64,000 nucleotides of DNA from the NCBI RefSeq assembly GCF_018408575.1, contig NZ_AP023418.1:1950415-2014414 (forward strand), in the 5' to 3' direction. Below, piece after piece: positions 19,555 through 29,034 of this stretch. The stretch is from Vescimonas coprocola (GTDB taxonomy: Bacteria; Bacillota; Clostridia; Oscillospirales; Oscillospiraceae). Made by a program: the position numbers and the translations under genes. The notes below the pieces were generated by a model. The model made no database searches, was not told where the DNA came from, and saw only the letters and a program-made list of their open reading frames with translations. Within the stretch, counting starts at the first letter, position 1; every line of letters starts with the position of its first letter.

Positions 19555-20954
19555 GCCTGCGCCTCCTTCTCCGCACCGTCCTGTGCATGGCGGGCGGCTT
19601 CCTCCTTCATGTGGTCATACACTTTATACGACAGGGCCAGAGAGTCCGTGCCATAGAGAATGTACACGTCATCGCCGGGGGTATAGCGCAGCAGCTCCGC
19701 CGCCCGGAACTCGTCCGGCTCACAGACGATGCGCTCCTCCGGCACCCCCGCCATCAGCAGCCGCAGCTTGTAGTCCCGGCATCGTGCGCCGGTACACACC
19801 AGCTGCACCACGCTGTCATTGCAGAGATACTCGAAGTCCGCATCGAAGATCCAGCAGGTGTTCTCCGACCAGTGGTGGGCATCTCCCAGACAGTTCATCA
19901 TCAGCAGCAGCTCCTTGGTGCCGGGCCGCTGGGCGATATACTGGAAAGTCCGGGACCCGGCCAGTGCGTTCTTCTCCTTGGACATCTGCCGCACCAGCTT
20001 CACGTCCCCCACCTGCTCCTCCATGTGCCGGGTGGCCACCACCGCCGCACGGCTCATGTAGCCGCTAATGGTCTCGTGGCTGTATCCCAGCTGCCGCAGC
20101 ACGGCAATGACCGTCACCATGTTGTACAGGTTCGGCACACTGTCGGAGATCAGTCGATAGGGATGCTCCTCCCCGCCCTCCCGCAGGGCCATGGTCCCCT
20201 TCTCCATGTCCACATCCGTGGCCAGATAGTCGCTCTCCGGGGAGCGGAACCCGCAGTCCGGGCAGACGCACTTGCCGATGTGGTGATACCGGCGATAGAC
20301 GTAGCTGAGCTTACCGCTGCACTTGGGGCAGATCCGCAGATCATCGATGAGGTTCTCGCACCGGGTAGTGTCTCCCGGCAGCCGGTCCACTCCGAAGTAG
20401 ACCCGCCGGTTCTCCGGGGCCACCCCGCAGGTGATCAGATCGTCGGCATTAAGGATCATGGTCGCCGTCTGCGGGATACTCCGGGTCAGGATATCCGCAA
20501 TGTAGCCGGGGTGTGCGTTTCGCATGATGGAGTCCCGTGTCAGATTGGTGACCACCGCATAGTCCGGCTTCACATAGGGGAAGATGCGGACGCTGGCCCG
20601 CTCGTCCACCTCCAGCACCGCCATGTCATAGGACTTGGCCCGCCCCAGCAGGTCGCAGCCCCGCAGCAGCGCCGTGGAGATGCCGGAGGTGATGTTGGAG
20701 CCGGAGCGGTTGCTGAGAACCTTCTTCCCGTCCGCCTCCAGAATATCCGTCAGCAGATTGCTGACGGTGGTCTTGCCGTTGGTGCCGGTGACGGCGATGA
20801 TGGTACCGGGCTTTCCCACATACCGCAGGAAGTCCGGGCACAGCTTCAGCGCCAGCGAGCCAGGAAAGTCCGTACCGTTGTGCCGGGTGATCTTCAGCGC
20901 CGGAACCGACAGCTTCGCCAGCCACAGTGCCAGTAAAAATCGCAGTTTGCCCAT
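19551..20954 (-). CDS. murT: MurT-like Mur ligase family protein
   Basis: A 467-residue Mur-ligase-fold protein of the MurT type. It starts with a hydrophobic N-terminus (LRFLLALWLAKLSVPAL), then the ATP loop IIAVTGTNGKTTVSNLL, RSGSNITSGIST, VLEVDERA, TNLTRDSIMR and ILNADD. The Cys4 zinc ribbon typical of MurT follows (CPKC ... CPDC near residues 218-245), and the C-terminal DUF1727 domain carries NCLGDAHHWSENTCWIFDADFE. In the known complex MurT activates the gamma-carboxylate of D-Glu in lipid II and GatD supplies ammonia. Start ATG 20954 overlaps the upstream stop (TAATG), with GGAGGAGG nearby. Because the GatD partner looks catalytically dead, the ammonia source or the reaction may differ. 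Confidence 0.85.
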   Translation of the reverse strand: MGKLRFLLALWLAKLSVPALKITRHNGTDFPGSLALKLCPDFLRYVGKPGTIIAVTGTNGKTTVSNLLTDILEADGKKVLSNRSGSNITSGISTALLRGCDLLGRAKSYDMAVLEVDERASVRIFPYVKPDYAVVTNLTRDSIMRNAHPGYIADILTRSIPQTATMILNADDLITCGVAPENRRVYFGVDRLPGDTTRCENLIDDLRICPKCSGKLSYVYRRYHHIGKCVCPDCGFRSPESDYLATDVDMEKGTMALREGGEEHPYRLISDSVPNLYNMVTVIAVLRQLGYSHETISGYMSRAAVVATRHMEEQVGDVKLVRQMSKEKNALAGSRTFQYIAQRPGTKELLLMMNCLGDAHHWSENTCWIFDADFEYLCNDSVVQLVCTGARCRDYKLRLLMAGVPEERIVCEPDEFRAAELLRYTPGDDVYILYGTDSLALSYKVYDHMKEEAARHAQDGAEKEAQA

Positions 20955-21601
20955 TATCTTGTTTCCTCCTCCCGGAGCATGGCCATGGCCCGGCAGCTGC
21001 TGCCGTCGGCGTGCTCCCATTTCAGCGGCAGGGTCAGGAAGGTGAAGGTCTTGCCCACCAGCGCCTCCAGCCCTGTCAGATTTTCCGTATTGACCAGTCC
21101 CGCACCCAGCAGGATCATGTGATTGGGATAGTCCTCCGTGTCGCAGGGGTCCAGCGAGATGCTGTCCTCCCCTACGCCCTTCAGGCCCAGCGACGCCACA
21201 TATTCCGCCGCCTCCGCCGTCAGGCACGGGAAGCCCTCATAGTACCGGGGCTGGCCCCAGTATCGATCCCACCCGGTGCAAAACAGCAGAAACTCCGCCT
21301 CCCCCAGGGCCTCCTCCTGCCGCCGCAGCATAGGCAGCGTGATCTCCGCCGCTCCCCGGCAATCCAGCACGAAGCCCCGCCCGGCGAAGGTCTCCGCCGG
21401 GAAGTCGTCCAGCGTCCGTCCGCTTGGCAGCATATGGGCCGGAGCGTCCATATGGGTGCCGGTGTGGGAGTACATCTGCAGCAGCGTCTCCCGGAAGCCG
21501 TCCTTCTCCATGGTACAGGCCGCCGTCAGCCGGGGCGGCTCCGTACCGGGATACACCGGCATCTCCGGTGTGATGCAGTGGGTCAGATCCAGCATTTTCA
21601 T
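20954..21601 (-). CDS. Cyclase-family hydrolase (kynurenine formamidase-like)
   Basis: A 215-residue member of the metal-dependent cyclase/formamidase family. The signature [12 protein letters not shown] (metal-binding His and Asp) is near residue 46, and the N-terminal [19 protein letters not shown] is typical. Later motifs are [38 protein letters not shown] and [17 protein letters not shown]. It overlaps mnmG by four bases and murT by one or two bases, so it is in the middle of a tightly packed operon. The substrate is unknown: family members hydrolyse N-formylkynurenine, isatin and other cyclic or formyl amides. Confidence 0.85.
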   Translation of the reverse strand: MKMLDLTHCITPEMPVYPGTEPPRLTAACTMEKDGFRETLLQMYSHTGTHMDAPAHMLPSGRTLDDFPAETFAGRGFVLDCRGAAEITLPMLRRQEEALGEAEFLLFCTGWDRYWGQPRYYEGFPCLTAEAAEYVASLGLKGVGEDSISLDPCDTEDYPNHMILLGAGLVNTENLTGLEALVGKTFTFLTLPLKWEHADGSSCRAMAMLREEETR

Positions 21602-23487
21602 GTGGCGTCCCCCCTCTCCGTCCGGGTGTGCAGCCAGATCATCAGGGCGGCGATGTCCGCCGGGGACACCCCGGAGATGCGGCTGGCCTGCCCCAGATCC
21701 AGAGGCCGCACCGCCGCCAGCTTCTCCCGTGCCTCCAGCCGCAGTCCCTGAATGTGGCTGTACTCCATATCCGGCGGCAGCCGGTGCTTTTCCAGCTGCC
21801 GCAGCTCCTCCACCTGCTTTTCCTGCCGGCGGATGTAGCCCTCATACTTCACAGAGATCTCCACCTGCTCCGCCACCTCCACCGGCAGCGCCGGGGCGCC
21901 GGGGTCGAAGGTCATCAGCTCCCGATACGTCATCTGGGGCCGCCGCAGCAGATCAATGAGCCGTGCGCCGTCGGTGACGGGGGCCGACCCCCGCTCCGCC
22001 AGCAGCCGGTTCAGCCCCTCGCTGCCGGGGATGCCCGTGTGCTCCAGCCGCCGGATCTCCCGGTCTACGGCCTCGTACTTCTCCCGCACCGCCTGCATCC
22101 GCTCCTCCGGCACCAGCCCCAGCCGGTAGCCGATGGGGGTCAGCCGCCGGTCGGCGTTGTCCTGCCGCAGCAGCAGCCGGTACTCCGACCGGCTGGTCAT
22201 GATGCGGTACGGCTCCTGCGTACCCTTGGTCACCAGATCGTCGATGAGGGTGCCGATGTAGCTCTCGCTGCGCCGCAGGATCATAGGCTCCCGCCCCAGC
22301 AGCGCCAGCGCCGCATTGACCCCTGCCACGAAGCCCTGTACCGCCGCCTCCTCATAGCCGGAGGAGCCGTTGAACTGCCCGGCGCCGTACAGCCCCCGGA
22401 CGGTCTTCACCTCCAGCGTGGGCCGCAGGGCCAGCGGGTCGATGCAGTCGTATTCGATGGCGTAGGCGGGCCGGGTCATCACGGCGTGCTCCAGTCCCGG
22501 CACGGTGTGCAGCATCTCCACCTGCACCTCCTCCGGCAGGGAGGAGGAAAAGCCCTGCAAGTACAGCTCCTCCGTATCCAGCCCCATAGGCTCCACAAAC
22601 AGCTGGTGCCGGGGCTTGTCCGGGAAGCGGACGATCTTCGTCTCGATGGAGGGGCAGTACCTCGGCCCCACCCCCTCGATGACCCCGGTGTAAATGGGGC
22701 TGCGATCCAGATTCTCCCGGATGATGCGGTGGGTCTCCTCATTGGTATAGGTGAGCCAGCACACCGCCCGGTTCTCCGGCGGCCGGGTGGTGGAAAAGCT
22801 GAAGGGTACCGGCACGTCGTCACCGGTCTGCACCTCCATGCGGTCAAAGTCCACCGTTCGGGCGTTGATCCGCGGGGGCGTCCCGGTCTTGAAGCGCCGC
22901 AGGGGCAGTCCCATAGCCGCCAGACAGTCCGCCAGCTCTCCGGAGGGGTGCAGGCCATCCGGCCCGGAGGACTCCACACATTCGCCCACGATGGTCCGGC
23001 CGTGAAGATACGTCCCGGAGCACAGGATCACGGCCCTTACGCCGTACACAGCCCCCGTCCGCAGCACCACCTGTCGAACGGAGCCGTCCTCCGTCCGCAG
23101 GGCCACCACCTCCCCCTGCCGCAGGGTCAGATGCTCCTGCCGCTCCAGCGTATGCTTCATCACCTGCTGGTACTTCCGGCGATCCGCCTGGGCCCGCAGG
23201 GAGTGGACGGCAGGCCCCTTTCCCCGGTTGAGCATCCGGTACTGGATGCAGGCGGCGTCCGCCCCACGGGCCATCTCGCCACCCAGAGCATCCAGCTCCC
23301 GCACCAGATGTCCCTTCCCGGTGCCGCCGATGGCAGGGTTGCAGGGCATATTGCCCACGGCGTCCAGATTCATGGTGAGGCACACCGTCTCCAGCCCCAT
23401 CCGGGCCGCCGCCAGCGCCGCCTCGATGCCGGCGTGTCCGGCGCCGATGACGGCGATATCAAATTGTCCGGCAAAAAACTCCTTCAT
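21598..23487 (-). CDS. mnmG: tRNA uridine-34 carboxymethylaminomethyl synthesis protein MnmG
   Basis: A 629-residue FAD protein that works with MnmE to place the (carboxymethyl)aminomethyl group on U34 of several tRNAs. The N-terminus has the FAD fold [23 protein letters not shown] and [21 protein letters not shown]. Middle blocks are [30 protein letters not shown] and FKTGTPPRI. The second half has [42 protein letters not shown] and [17 protein letters not shown]. Length is normal. The phosphoesterase gene upstream ends ten bases away, so it belongs to the same operon. Confidence 0.96.
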   Translation of the reverse strand: MKEFFAGQFDIAVIGAGHAGIEAALAAARMGLETVCLTMNLDAVGNMPCNPAIGGTGKGHLVRELDALGGEMARGADAACIQYRMLNRGKGPAVHSLRAQADRRKYQQVMKHTLERQEHLTLRQGEVVALRTEDGSVRQVVLRTGAVYGVRAVILCSGTYLHGRTIVGECVESSGPDGLHPSGELADCLAAMGLPLRRFKTGTPPRINARTVDFDRMEVQTGDDVPVPFSFSTTRPPENRAVCWLTYTNEETHRIIRENLDRSPIYTGVIEGVGPRYCPSIETKIVRFPDKPRHQLFVEPMGLDTEELYLQGFSSSLPEEVQVEMLHTVPGLEHAVMTRPAYAIEYDCIDPLALRPTLEVKTVRGLYGAGQFNGSSGYEEAAVQGFVAGVNAALALLGREPMILRRSESYIGTLIDDLVTKGTQEPYRIMTSRSEYRLLLRQDNADRRLTPIGYRLGLVPEERMQAVREKYEAVDREIRRLEHTGIPGSEGLNRLLAERGSAPVTDGARLIDLLRRPQMTYRELMTFDPGAPALPVEVAEQVEISVKYEGYIRRQEKQVEELRQLEKHRLPPDMEYSHIQGLRLEAREKLAAVRPLDLGQASRISGVSPADIAALMIWLHTRTERGDAT

Positions 23488-23496
23488 CCCAGCGCC

Positions 23497-24348
23497 TCAT
23501 TCACAGTGTAAGGTCAGCACCGCCACCTGCGGGTGGTTGAAGAGCCGGGGGATCCCCCCCAGCCCACGGGTCACAAAGACCTGCGCCTCGTGGCCGTCGG
23601 TGCAGCAGTAAAAGCCGTTGGTAAAGCTGGGCAGCAGTTGTCCGCCCGCCCCCAGCAGGCCGTCGGTAAAGGGCAGCCGCCAGATGCCGCCGTGGCCGTG
23701 GCCCGACAGCACCAGATCCGCCCCCAACCGGCAGTATTCCCCGTCAAAGAGGTTGTTCCGGTGGGCCATCAGCAGCCAGAAGCCGTCGCTTGCCGCCTCC
23801 TTCACCTCACCGGCCACCTCCTCCGGGGACTTCTGGCCGGCGTAGCCGTTGGGATCGTCGATGCCCGCCAACGTAATGGTGTCCCCGTTCCGCTCCAGCG
23901 GCACAAAGGTGTTGGAGAGGTACGTCACCCCCGTCTCCTCCAGCAGCTGCCGCATCTCCGGCATCCGCCCGGAGGCCCACTCGTGGTTGCCGGTGACGTA
24001 ATAGACCGGGGCGATCTCCACCAGTCCCTCCAGCAGCGGCCGGAGGTATTCCGTGCCGCTCCACTCGTCCATCATGTCGCCGCACAGGCAGATGACGTCT
24101 GGCCCGGCTTTCCGCACAGCCTCCAACAGGCGGCTGTTCTGCCGCCCGAACCGCTTCCCGTGGAGGTCCGACAGCACCACCAGCCGTCCGCCGTCCCAAC
24201 CGGCGGGCAGTCTTGCGCCGGTGAAGGCGAACTCCTCCACCGACAGCACGCTGCTGCCCACCCAGATGGCAGCTCCCGCCGCCGCCAGCGCCATCAGCAG
24301 CAGATAGAGCTTTCCGTGTCTGTGCTTTCTCTCCGCCACCTGCGCCAC
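23497..24348 (-). CDS. Membrane-anchored metallophosphoesterase
   Basis: A 283-residue calcineurin-like phosphoesterase with one N-terminal membrane segment (LYLLLMALAAAGAAIWVG). The metal-site motifs occur in order: VVLSDLHGKRFG, CLCGDMMDEW, YVTGNHEWASG, MAHRNN and LSGHGHGGIWRLP. This order and the short length match YkuE/YaeI-like enzymes. The start is GTG 24348 with GGAG seven bases upstream. It is the first gene of the leftward run that continues through mnmG, the cyclase gene, murT and the gatD-like gene. The substrate is unknown; a lipid or cell-envelope phosphate is possible. Confidence 0.85.
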   Translation of the reverse strand: MAQVAERKHRHGKLYLLLMALAAAGAAIWVGSSVLSVEEFAFTGARLPAGWDGGRLVVLSDLHGKRFGRQNSRLLEAVRKAGPDVICLCGDMMDEWSGTEYLRPLLEGLVEIAPVYYVTGNHEWASGRMPEMRQLLEETGVTYLSNTFVPLERNGDTITLAGIDDPNGYAGQKSPEEVAGEVKEAASDGFWLLMAHRNNLFDGEYCRLGADLVLSGHGHGGIWRLPFTDGLLGAGGQLLPSFTNGFYCCTDGHEAQVFVTRGLGGIPRLFNHPQVAVLTLHCE

Positions 24349-24516
24349 CGCCTTTCTCCGTGGGGAGCAGCCCGCCGTCGGCAGGCCCGATAAAATATCG
24401 ATCCATTAAAATATCAACCTATTATATAATGTACCCGCCCCAAAGGCAAGCCCTTTCTTTGTGCAGAATAGCAAAATTTGCTTGTTAGTTTTTGGTATAA
24501 ATGTAGAATTTGGTTC

Positions 24517-24545
24517 TTGTATTTTTCTCACTGCCGGGGTATACT
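24517..24545 (+). promoter_or_regulatory. Promoter of a 25-codon small ORF
   Basis: TTGTAT (24517-24522), a 17-bp spacer and TATACT (24540-24545) lie 38 bases before the small ORF's ATG. Confidence 0.6.
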
Positions 24546-24583
24546 GTATCATAGAAAAGAGAAGAAAGGAGCGTGATAGCACA

Positions 24584-24661
24584 ATGACCAACAAGTGGAT
24601 CAAGGGCGATCTGGACGATATGATCTTCGCCGACTGCGATTGGCAGCCCAGCGAGCGGTAA
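24584..24661 (+). CDS. Predicted 25-residue acidic small protein
   Basis: The ORF encodes a 25-residue peptide that starts MTNKWIKGDLDDMIFADCDW and ends QPSER. It has its own promoter (24517-24545), an SD (AAAGGAG) twelve bases before the ATG, and two hairpins with long T-runs after the stop. That is a complete one-gene transcription unit in an otherwise empty 836-bp gap. The peptide is acidic with one Cys, three Trp/Phe residues and no membrane segment. I do not recognise a family. The alternative is a small RNA whose ORF is incidental. Confidence 0.5.
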   Translation: MTNKWIKGDLDDMIFADCDWQPSER

Positions 24662-24681
24662 GACGGATCCCCGAACAAAGC

Positions 24682-24738
24682 ACCACGCCTGAGCGTGGAT
24701 ATTTTTTTGCAGAAGCGCCGTCGGGCGCTTTATTTTTT
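24682..24738 (+). terminator. Tandem terminators after the small ORF
   Basis: The first stem is CCACGC..GCGTGG followed by ATATTTTTTT. The second is AAGCGCC..GGCGCTT followed by TATTTTTTT. The rest of the gap (24740-25184) shows only degenerate repeats around CGATGCG and no credible gene. Confidence 0.75.
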
Positions 24739-25184
24739 TACCGTCCCGCTGCCGGTTCATTTTCCCGGTACGGTAGATAGCCCTATCGTCGGTTCATTTT
24801 TTCGATGCGATAGGCTCCCTGCCAGCGGTTTACCTCTCCCGGTGCGGGTGGTTTATCTTTTTCGATGCGGTGGGTGGATCGCATAGGTGCAGCCGCCGAC
24901 CCTTCTGCCGGCTCGGCACTCCCTATGCAGCGCCTATACGGCATCTATATGACGGCGATCACTCCAACCGGATACAGCCGATGAATTTTTCCGCCGGTCG
25001 GCCCAATGATTTGTTAAATCCCTGACACTTAGCAAAGACTCGTAGGTTTTCCGTCGCTTTCTGTCAAGTCCCCTCAGTGGGGACGGGCAGGGGCGGCACG
25101 GGACAAAATGGGACGTTCGGCGGACGGAAAGCGGACGTCCAGCCGGGCCTGTCTCTTGTCCGGTATTGTCCAGCGGACAAGGTT

Positions 25185-25874
25185 TTATCGGGATGCCGCA
25201 CCCTCCCCCGGAGCATTCCGGCAGGAGGGTCTTTTTCTGCCCGTCACCACCAGCACGATGCACACTGTCAGCAGCACCGTCACGATGGCGATGGCGCAGT
25301 TCCGGAAAAATGCCTCCGGCAGGATCAGGATCACCGGATCGGTGACGGGATCAAAGAGCCAGTTATCCTTGCCGGGGAAGAAAATGCTGTGGAACACCGT
25401 GAAGGCCCCATCAAAATCCAGCGCCGCCAACAGGGCGATCAGCAGAAACAGGCCACCCAGCCCGCAGGCCGCCCAGAAGCCCGGTGTCCGGCCCCCTAAC
25501 CGGGGCAGCCGCTGCCGCCGCAGGCGGCACACAACAGCCCCTGTCAGCAGCAGTCCCGCCGCCGCCACGAACACCCACACCACCAGCAGGAACAGCACCC
25601 GCACGTCGGCAAAGTGGCCGGCGCCCTCCGCCGAAAAGGGCAGCACCCCGGCGGCAAAATCCGGCCGGCGCCCCATGCAGTAGTCCATGACGTCGCCGTA
25701 GGCCTCCGCCGCCTGTTGGCCAGTGAGGCCGCTGGCCTCGCAGATCCCCAAGGGGCCGATCTGCACCGTATAAAAGCCCCGCACCAGCAGCACCGGCAGG
25801 ATGGAGCCGGTGAGCACCGCCAGAGCGATACAGGGGACGGCCAGCCATGACCACAGCTTTTTCGCTTCCTTCAT
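25185..25874 (-). CDS. TIGR01906/DUF1461-type integral membrane protein
   Basis: A 229-residue protein with about four to five membrane segments: an N-terminal one (WLAVPCIALAVLTGSILPVLLV), VLFLLVVWVFVAAAGLLLTG, ACGLGGLFLLIALLAAL and AIAIVTVLLTVCIVLVV. Between the first two is the soluble block with DVMDYCMGR and LPFSAEGAGHFADVRVLF, which fits the family's conserved FSxxExxHxxDVKxLF pattern. ATG 25874 overlaps the upstream stop (ATGA), with GGGAG eight bases before it, so it is coupled to the preceding membrane-protein gene. Function is not established for the family. Confidence 0.75.
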   Translation of the reverse strand: MKEAKKLWSWLAVPCIALAVLTGSILPVLLVRGFYTVQIGPLGICEASGLTGQQAAEAYGDVMDYCMGRRPDFAAGVLPFSAEGAGHFADVRVLFLLVVWVFVAAAGLLLTGAVVCRLRRQRLPRLGGRTPGFWAACGLGGLFLLIALLAALDFDGAFTVFHSIFFPGKDNWLFDPVTDPVILILPEAFFRNCAIAIVTVLLTVCIVLVVTGRKRPSCRNAPGEGAASR

Positions 25875-26545
25875 GTCGTATTCTCCCTTCGCTTCGGAAA
25901 GCCGGACAGCACCAGCAGCACCTGTCCCGGCAGATAGAACAGCCACATCCCCGCCTGCGCCGCCCCGGCAAGACCCGGCAGCAGCGACGGCTGGTTCCGC
26001 AGCCCCACGCATACGTCGCACAGCAGAAACAGCCACAGCCCCGCCGCAAACAGTCTCTCGGAGCGCAGAGTCAGGGACTGGAAGGCATTCACCAGAAAAT
26101 TCACGAAATACAGCGCCGCCAGCAGGTTCAGGACCGTTCCCATCCCCAGAGCGCTCAGCAGCGGCCAAGCCGCCGCCGCCAGCCCCGCCCGCAGTACCCA
26201 CAGGGTGTGTCCGCAGGCCCGCCGGATGCGGGTCAGATACAGGCCCTGCACCACACAGAACAGGGCGATGCCCGCCCCGTACCACCGGTCCAGCAGCAGA
26301 AGGAAGGTATCCGCCGCCAGAGTAAAGGCCATGGCCCACGCCATCAGGTGGCTGCCGCCGTGCTGGGCCGACCACACCGCCGCCAGCAGGCACACCACGA
26401 TGGTGAGGTATTTTACCCCGTCGCCGCCGCCGGTGGAAAAGGCATCCAGCGCCAGAAACAGCAGGTACAGCGCCGTCTCCAGCGCCACGAAGCATTTTTT
26501 CACCGGGGCCATTTCCGTTGTTTCGTTTTTGCCTATCCGTTTCAT
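25871..26545 (-). CDS. Polytopic membrane protein of unknown function
   Basis: A 224-residue, strongly hydrophobic protein with seven to eight predicted membrane segments, including YLLFLALDAF, YLTIVVCLLAAVW, MAWAMAFTLAADTFLLLLD, GIALFCVVQGLYLTRI, LLAALYFVNFLVNAF, LWLFLLCDVCVGL and MWLFYLPGQVLLVLSGF. Buried acidic residues in TLAADTFLLLLD and LLCDVCVGL recall the YhhN/lysoplasmalogenase family, but the match is weak and not secure. The start at ATG 26545 has AGGATGG eight bases upstream; an internal ATG at 26512 is an alternative. It is coupled to the TIGR01906-type gene. Confidence 0.6.
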   Translation of the reverse strand: MKRIGKNETTEMAPVKKCFVALETALYLLFLALDAFSTGGGDGVKYLTIVVCLLAAVWSAQHGGSHLMAWAMAFTLAADTFLLLLDRWYGAGIALFCVVQGLYLTRIRRACGHTLWVLRAGLAAAAWPLLSALGMGTVLNLLAALYFVNFLVNAFQSLTLRSERLFAAGLWLFLLCDVCVGLRNQPSLLPGLAGAAQAGMWLFYLPGQVLLVLSGFPKRRENTT

Positions 26546-26726
26546 GTACCCATCCTACGACCCATCCGTTTCACGTTTTCTTCCCATGCCGTGGCAGAAT
26601 GGCGGTCCTCCATCGTCTCAGCGCCGCAGCGCCGCAGGGCGGCGGCTTCGCAGGCGACAGCCTGTACCCGGCAGTCCCCTTCGGCACGGCAGCTCATTTC
26701 GGCACGGCAGCTCATTTCGGCACGGC

Positions 26727-27290
26727 TCACAGAGCCCACAGGCTCTCGTCGCTGGCGGAGACGCACAGGGCGCCAGCCCCCAGCGCCGCCAGCACGTCCG
26801 CCTTGTCCGACAGCAGACCCCCGGCGATCAGCGGCACCGGCAGCTCCCGGCTCAGCCGGTGCAGCACCTTGCACAGGGTCCCCGGCAAAATCTCGATGAC
26901 GTCGGGCATCCCGCCCTCCGTCTCCCGGCCCAGATTGCTGACGGCCTTGGAGTCGATGGCAAACACCCGCAGCACCGTCAGCATCCCCAGCTCCCGACCA
27001 CGGCGCAGCAGCATGGGCCGGGTGGAGATGATGCCGTCGGCCCCGCAGCGGTGCAGGAAGTCCACGGCAATTTCACGGGGGGCCAGCCCCGCCACCAGAT
27101 CGGCGTGGACCACGGCGTATTTCCCCGCCTGATGCACCCGGTCAATGAGCCGGTCGATGTTCAGAATGTCCCCGCACAGCAGGAACACCACCCCCGCCGG
27201 TTGGGCCAGACACGCCTCCAGCCGTCCGGCATCCTTCACCGCCGGAAGCACCGGGTTCTGCTCCAGCACGCTCATCATGGGATGGCGCAT
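26727..27290 (-). CDS. glpP: Glycerol-uptake operon antiterminator (GlpP family)
   Basis: A 187-residue TIM-barrel-like RNA-binding antiterminator. In Bacillus GlpP binds glycerol-3-phosphate and an mRNA leader so that RNA polymerase reads through a terminator before glpD. Landmarks: NPVLPAVKDAGRLEACL, VVFLLCGDILNIDRLIDRVHQAGKYAVVHADLVAGL, ADGIISTRPMLLRRGRELGMLTVLRVFAIDS, and PDVIEILPGTLCKVL. AAAGGAGGGA precedes ATG 27290; the frame extends 25 codons further without an SD. It lies downstream of the glycerol-3-phosphate dehydrogenase operon, whose leader carries the expected terminator (30499-30546). Confidence 0.9.
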   Translation of the reverse strand: MRHPMMSVLEQNPVLPAVKDAGRLEACLAQPAGVVFLLCGDILNIDRLIDRVHQAGKYAVVHADLVAGLAPREIAVDFLHRCGADGIISTRPMLLRRGRELGMLTVLRVFAIDSKAVSNLGRETEGGMPDVIEILPGTLCKVLHRLSRELPVPLIAGGLLSDKADVLAALGAGALCVSASDESLWAL

Positions 27291-27415
27291 GGCCGTCCCT
27301 CCTTTCCGCCGCCCACAGGGCAGGCCCATGACCCGCAGCGGCCCATGGCCGCCCGCAAGATGCAAAAAAATCCTCTGTCCCTATGTTACCACGGGACAGA
27401 GGACTTTTTCAACGC

Positions 27416-27775
27416 TTAGCCGATGTTTTTTGTGGCCACCACAGCCACGCCGGTGCCGCACACGTCGGCAAGGACCACCTGACCGGCCTGCACCGGTGCG
27501 GGGACGGCGGCGTGGTGCAGCGCACGGGCCACCTCCAGCACCTTCTCCTTGGGCACCTCCCCCTGCGTCCGCACCGGCACCACCGGCAGCGGGCCGCCCA
27601 GCACCCGGACGGTGCCGGTGACGGTGCGCTCCGGGTGAACGCACTCCTTCCGGGCGTAGGCATCGCCACGGGGGCAGGTGTTGCCGGTAACGGCGGTGAC
27701 GACACCATCCTCCAGCGTGGCCCGCAGCTGGCAGCCCATGGGGCAGCCGATACACGTCAGCTCACGGATGTTCAT
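27416..27775 (-). CDS. DUF1667 protein, third subunit of the G3P dehydrogenase cluster
   Basis: A 119-residue protein with Cys clusters at the start (CIGCPMGC and, later, CPRGDAYARKEC), suited to bind an Fe-S cluster. The pattern is that of DUF1667, regularly found after the glpA-like and FAD-oxidoreductase genes in Clostridia. It overlaps the upstream FAD gene by four bases (ATGA). By context it may take the electron-transfer role that GlpC has in E. coli, though it is unrelated in sequence. The C-terminal part (VVLADVCGTGVAVVATKNI) is typical. Confidence 0.85.
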   Translation of the reverse strand: MNIRELTCIGCPMGCQLRATLEDGVVTAVTGNTCPRGDAYARKECVHPERTVTGTVRVLGGPLPVVPVRTQGEVPKEKVLEVARALHHAAVPAPVQAGQVVLADVCGTGVAVVATKNIG

Positions 27776-29034
27776 TTCGCTTCCCCCTCCTCGATCTGGA
27801 ATGTGACGGTCCGGGCACCCTCCGGCAGCTCCTCCCGCCGCAGAGTGAACTGCTCCATCTCGCCGGGGGTCAGGATGCGCTTAGGTACCCGGCGCAGGAG
27901 CTTACCGTCGGTATAGACGCACAGGGCCGCCTTCTGATAGGGTTGCCCCACCCGGAAGCGCACGGTGACGCTGTCCGCCATATGGTGGGGGTCCAGCTGC
28001 TGGGGAACGGTATAGCGGACACCGTTTTTCCCCTCCAACCGGACGGTGGCCGTCTCGCCCTGCCCGCTGAGGATATAGCGGGCGGCGTTTTCACCGGCCT
28101 TGGCCGCCTCCTGAGACACGAAGTCCACCAGGTCGTGGACGTGGAGTACGTTGCCGCAGGCGAACACACCGGGCAGAGAGGTGGACAGGTCGTCGGACAC
28201 CACCGGGCCGCCGGTGACGGGGTCCATCTGCACCCCGGCCTCCCGGCTCAGCTCGTTTTCCGGCAGCAGACCCACCGACAGCAGCAGCGTGTCGCAGGGG
28301 ATGCGCCGCTCCGTGCCAGGGATGGGGCGGCGGCTGCCGTCCACCTGTGCCAGTGTCACCGCCTCCAGCCGCTCCCGCCCGTGGACATCCACCACGGTGG
28401 TGGAGAGGTACAGGGGAATATCGAAGTCCTCCAGACACTGGACGATGTTCCGCTTCAGGCCGCCGGAATAGGGCATGACCTCCGCCACGGCATGGACACG
28501 GGCGCCCTCCAGCGTCATGCGGCGGGCCATGATGAGGCCGATGTCGCCGCTGCCCAGGATCACCACATCCCGGCCGGGCATAAGACCTTCCACGTTCACC
28601 AGACGCTGGGCCGCACCGGCGGAATAAATGCCCGCAGGGCGGGTGCCGGGGATGTTCAGCGCACCACGGGGGCGCTCCCTGCAGCCCATGGCCAGAATGA
28701 CGGCCTGCGCTTGAATCTGCACGAGGCCCGTCTCCCGACCGGTGACGGTCAGCACCCGGTCCGGGGACAGGTTCAGCACCATGGTGCCAGACAGACAGGG
28801 GATGTTCAGCTCCCGGAACTGCCGCACATACTCTCCGGCGTACTCCGGACCGGTGAGCTCCCGGCCGAAGGTATGCAGGCCAAAGCCTGCATGGATACAT
28901 TGATTCAGAATACCGCCCAGTTCCCGATCCCGCTCGATGAGGAGGATATCCTCCACCCCGGCTTTCCGGGCGGCAATGGCGGCGGACAGGCCCGCCGGGC
29001 CTCCGCCGATGATGGCAAGCTGCACCTGCTTCAT
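27772..29034 (-). CDS. FAD-dependent pyridine nucleotide oxidoreductase of the G3P dehydrogenase cluster
   Basis: About 420 residues. It has an FAD-binding fold at the start (LAIIGGGPAGLSAAIAARKAG), LGGILNQCIHAGFGLHTFG, a second nucleotide fold DVVILGSGDIGLIMARRM, and VFACGNVLHVHDLVDFVSQEA near the end of the catalytic part. It closes with a C-terminal beta domain. The start at 29034 overlaps the glpA-like stop (ATGA); a longer frame exists upstream but lies within glpA. It probably passes electrons from glycerol-3-phosphate oxidation together with DUF1667 and the GlpA-like protein. GlpB-like in role rather than clearly in sequence. Confidence 0.85.
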   Translation of the reverse strand: MKQVQLAIIGGGPAGLSAAIAARKAGVEDILLIERDRELGGILNQCIHAGFGLHTFGRELTGPEYAGEYVRQFRELNIPCLSGTMVLNLSPDRVLTVTGRETGLVQIQAQAVILAMGCRERPRGALNIPGTRPAGIYSAGAAQRLVNVEGLMPGRDVVILGSGDIGLIMARRMTLEGARVHAVAEVMPYSGGLKRNIVQCLEDFDIPLYLSTTVVDVHGRERLEAVTLAQVDGSRRPIPGTERRIPCDTLLLSVGLLPENELSREAGVQMDPVTGGPVVSDDLSTSLPGVFACGNVLHVHDLVDFVSQEAAKAGENAARYILSGQGETATVRLEGKNGVRYTVPQQLDPHHMADSVTVRFRVGQPYQKAALCVYTDGKLLRRVPKRILTPGEMEQFTLRREELPEGARTVTFQIEEGEAK

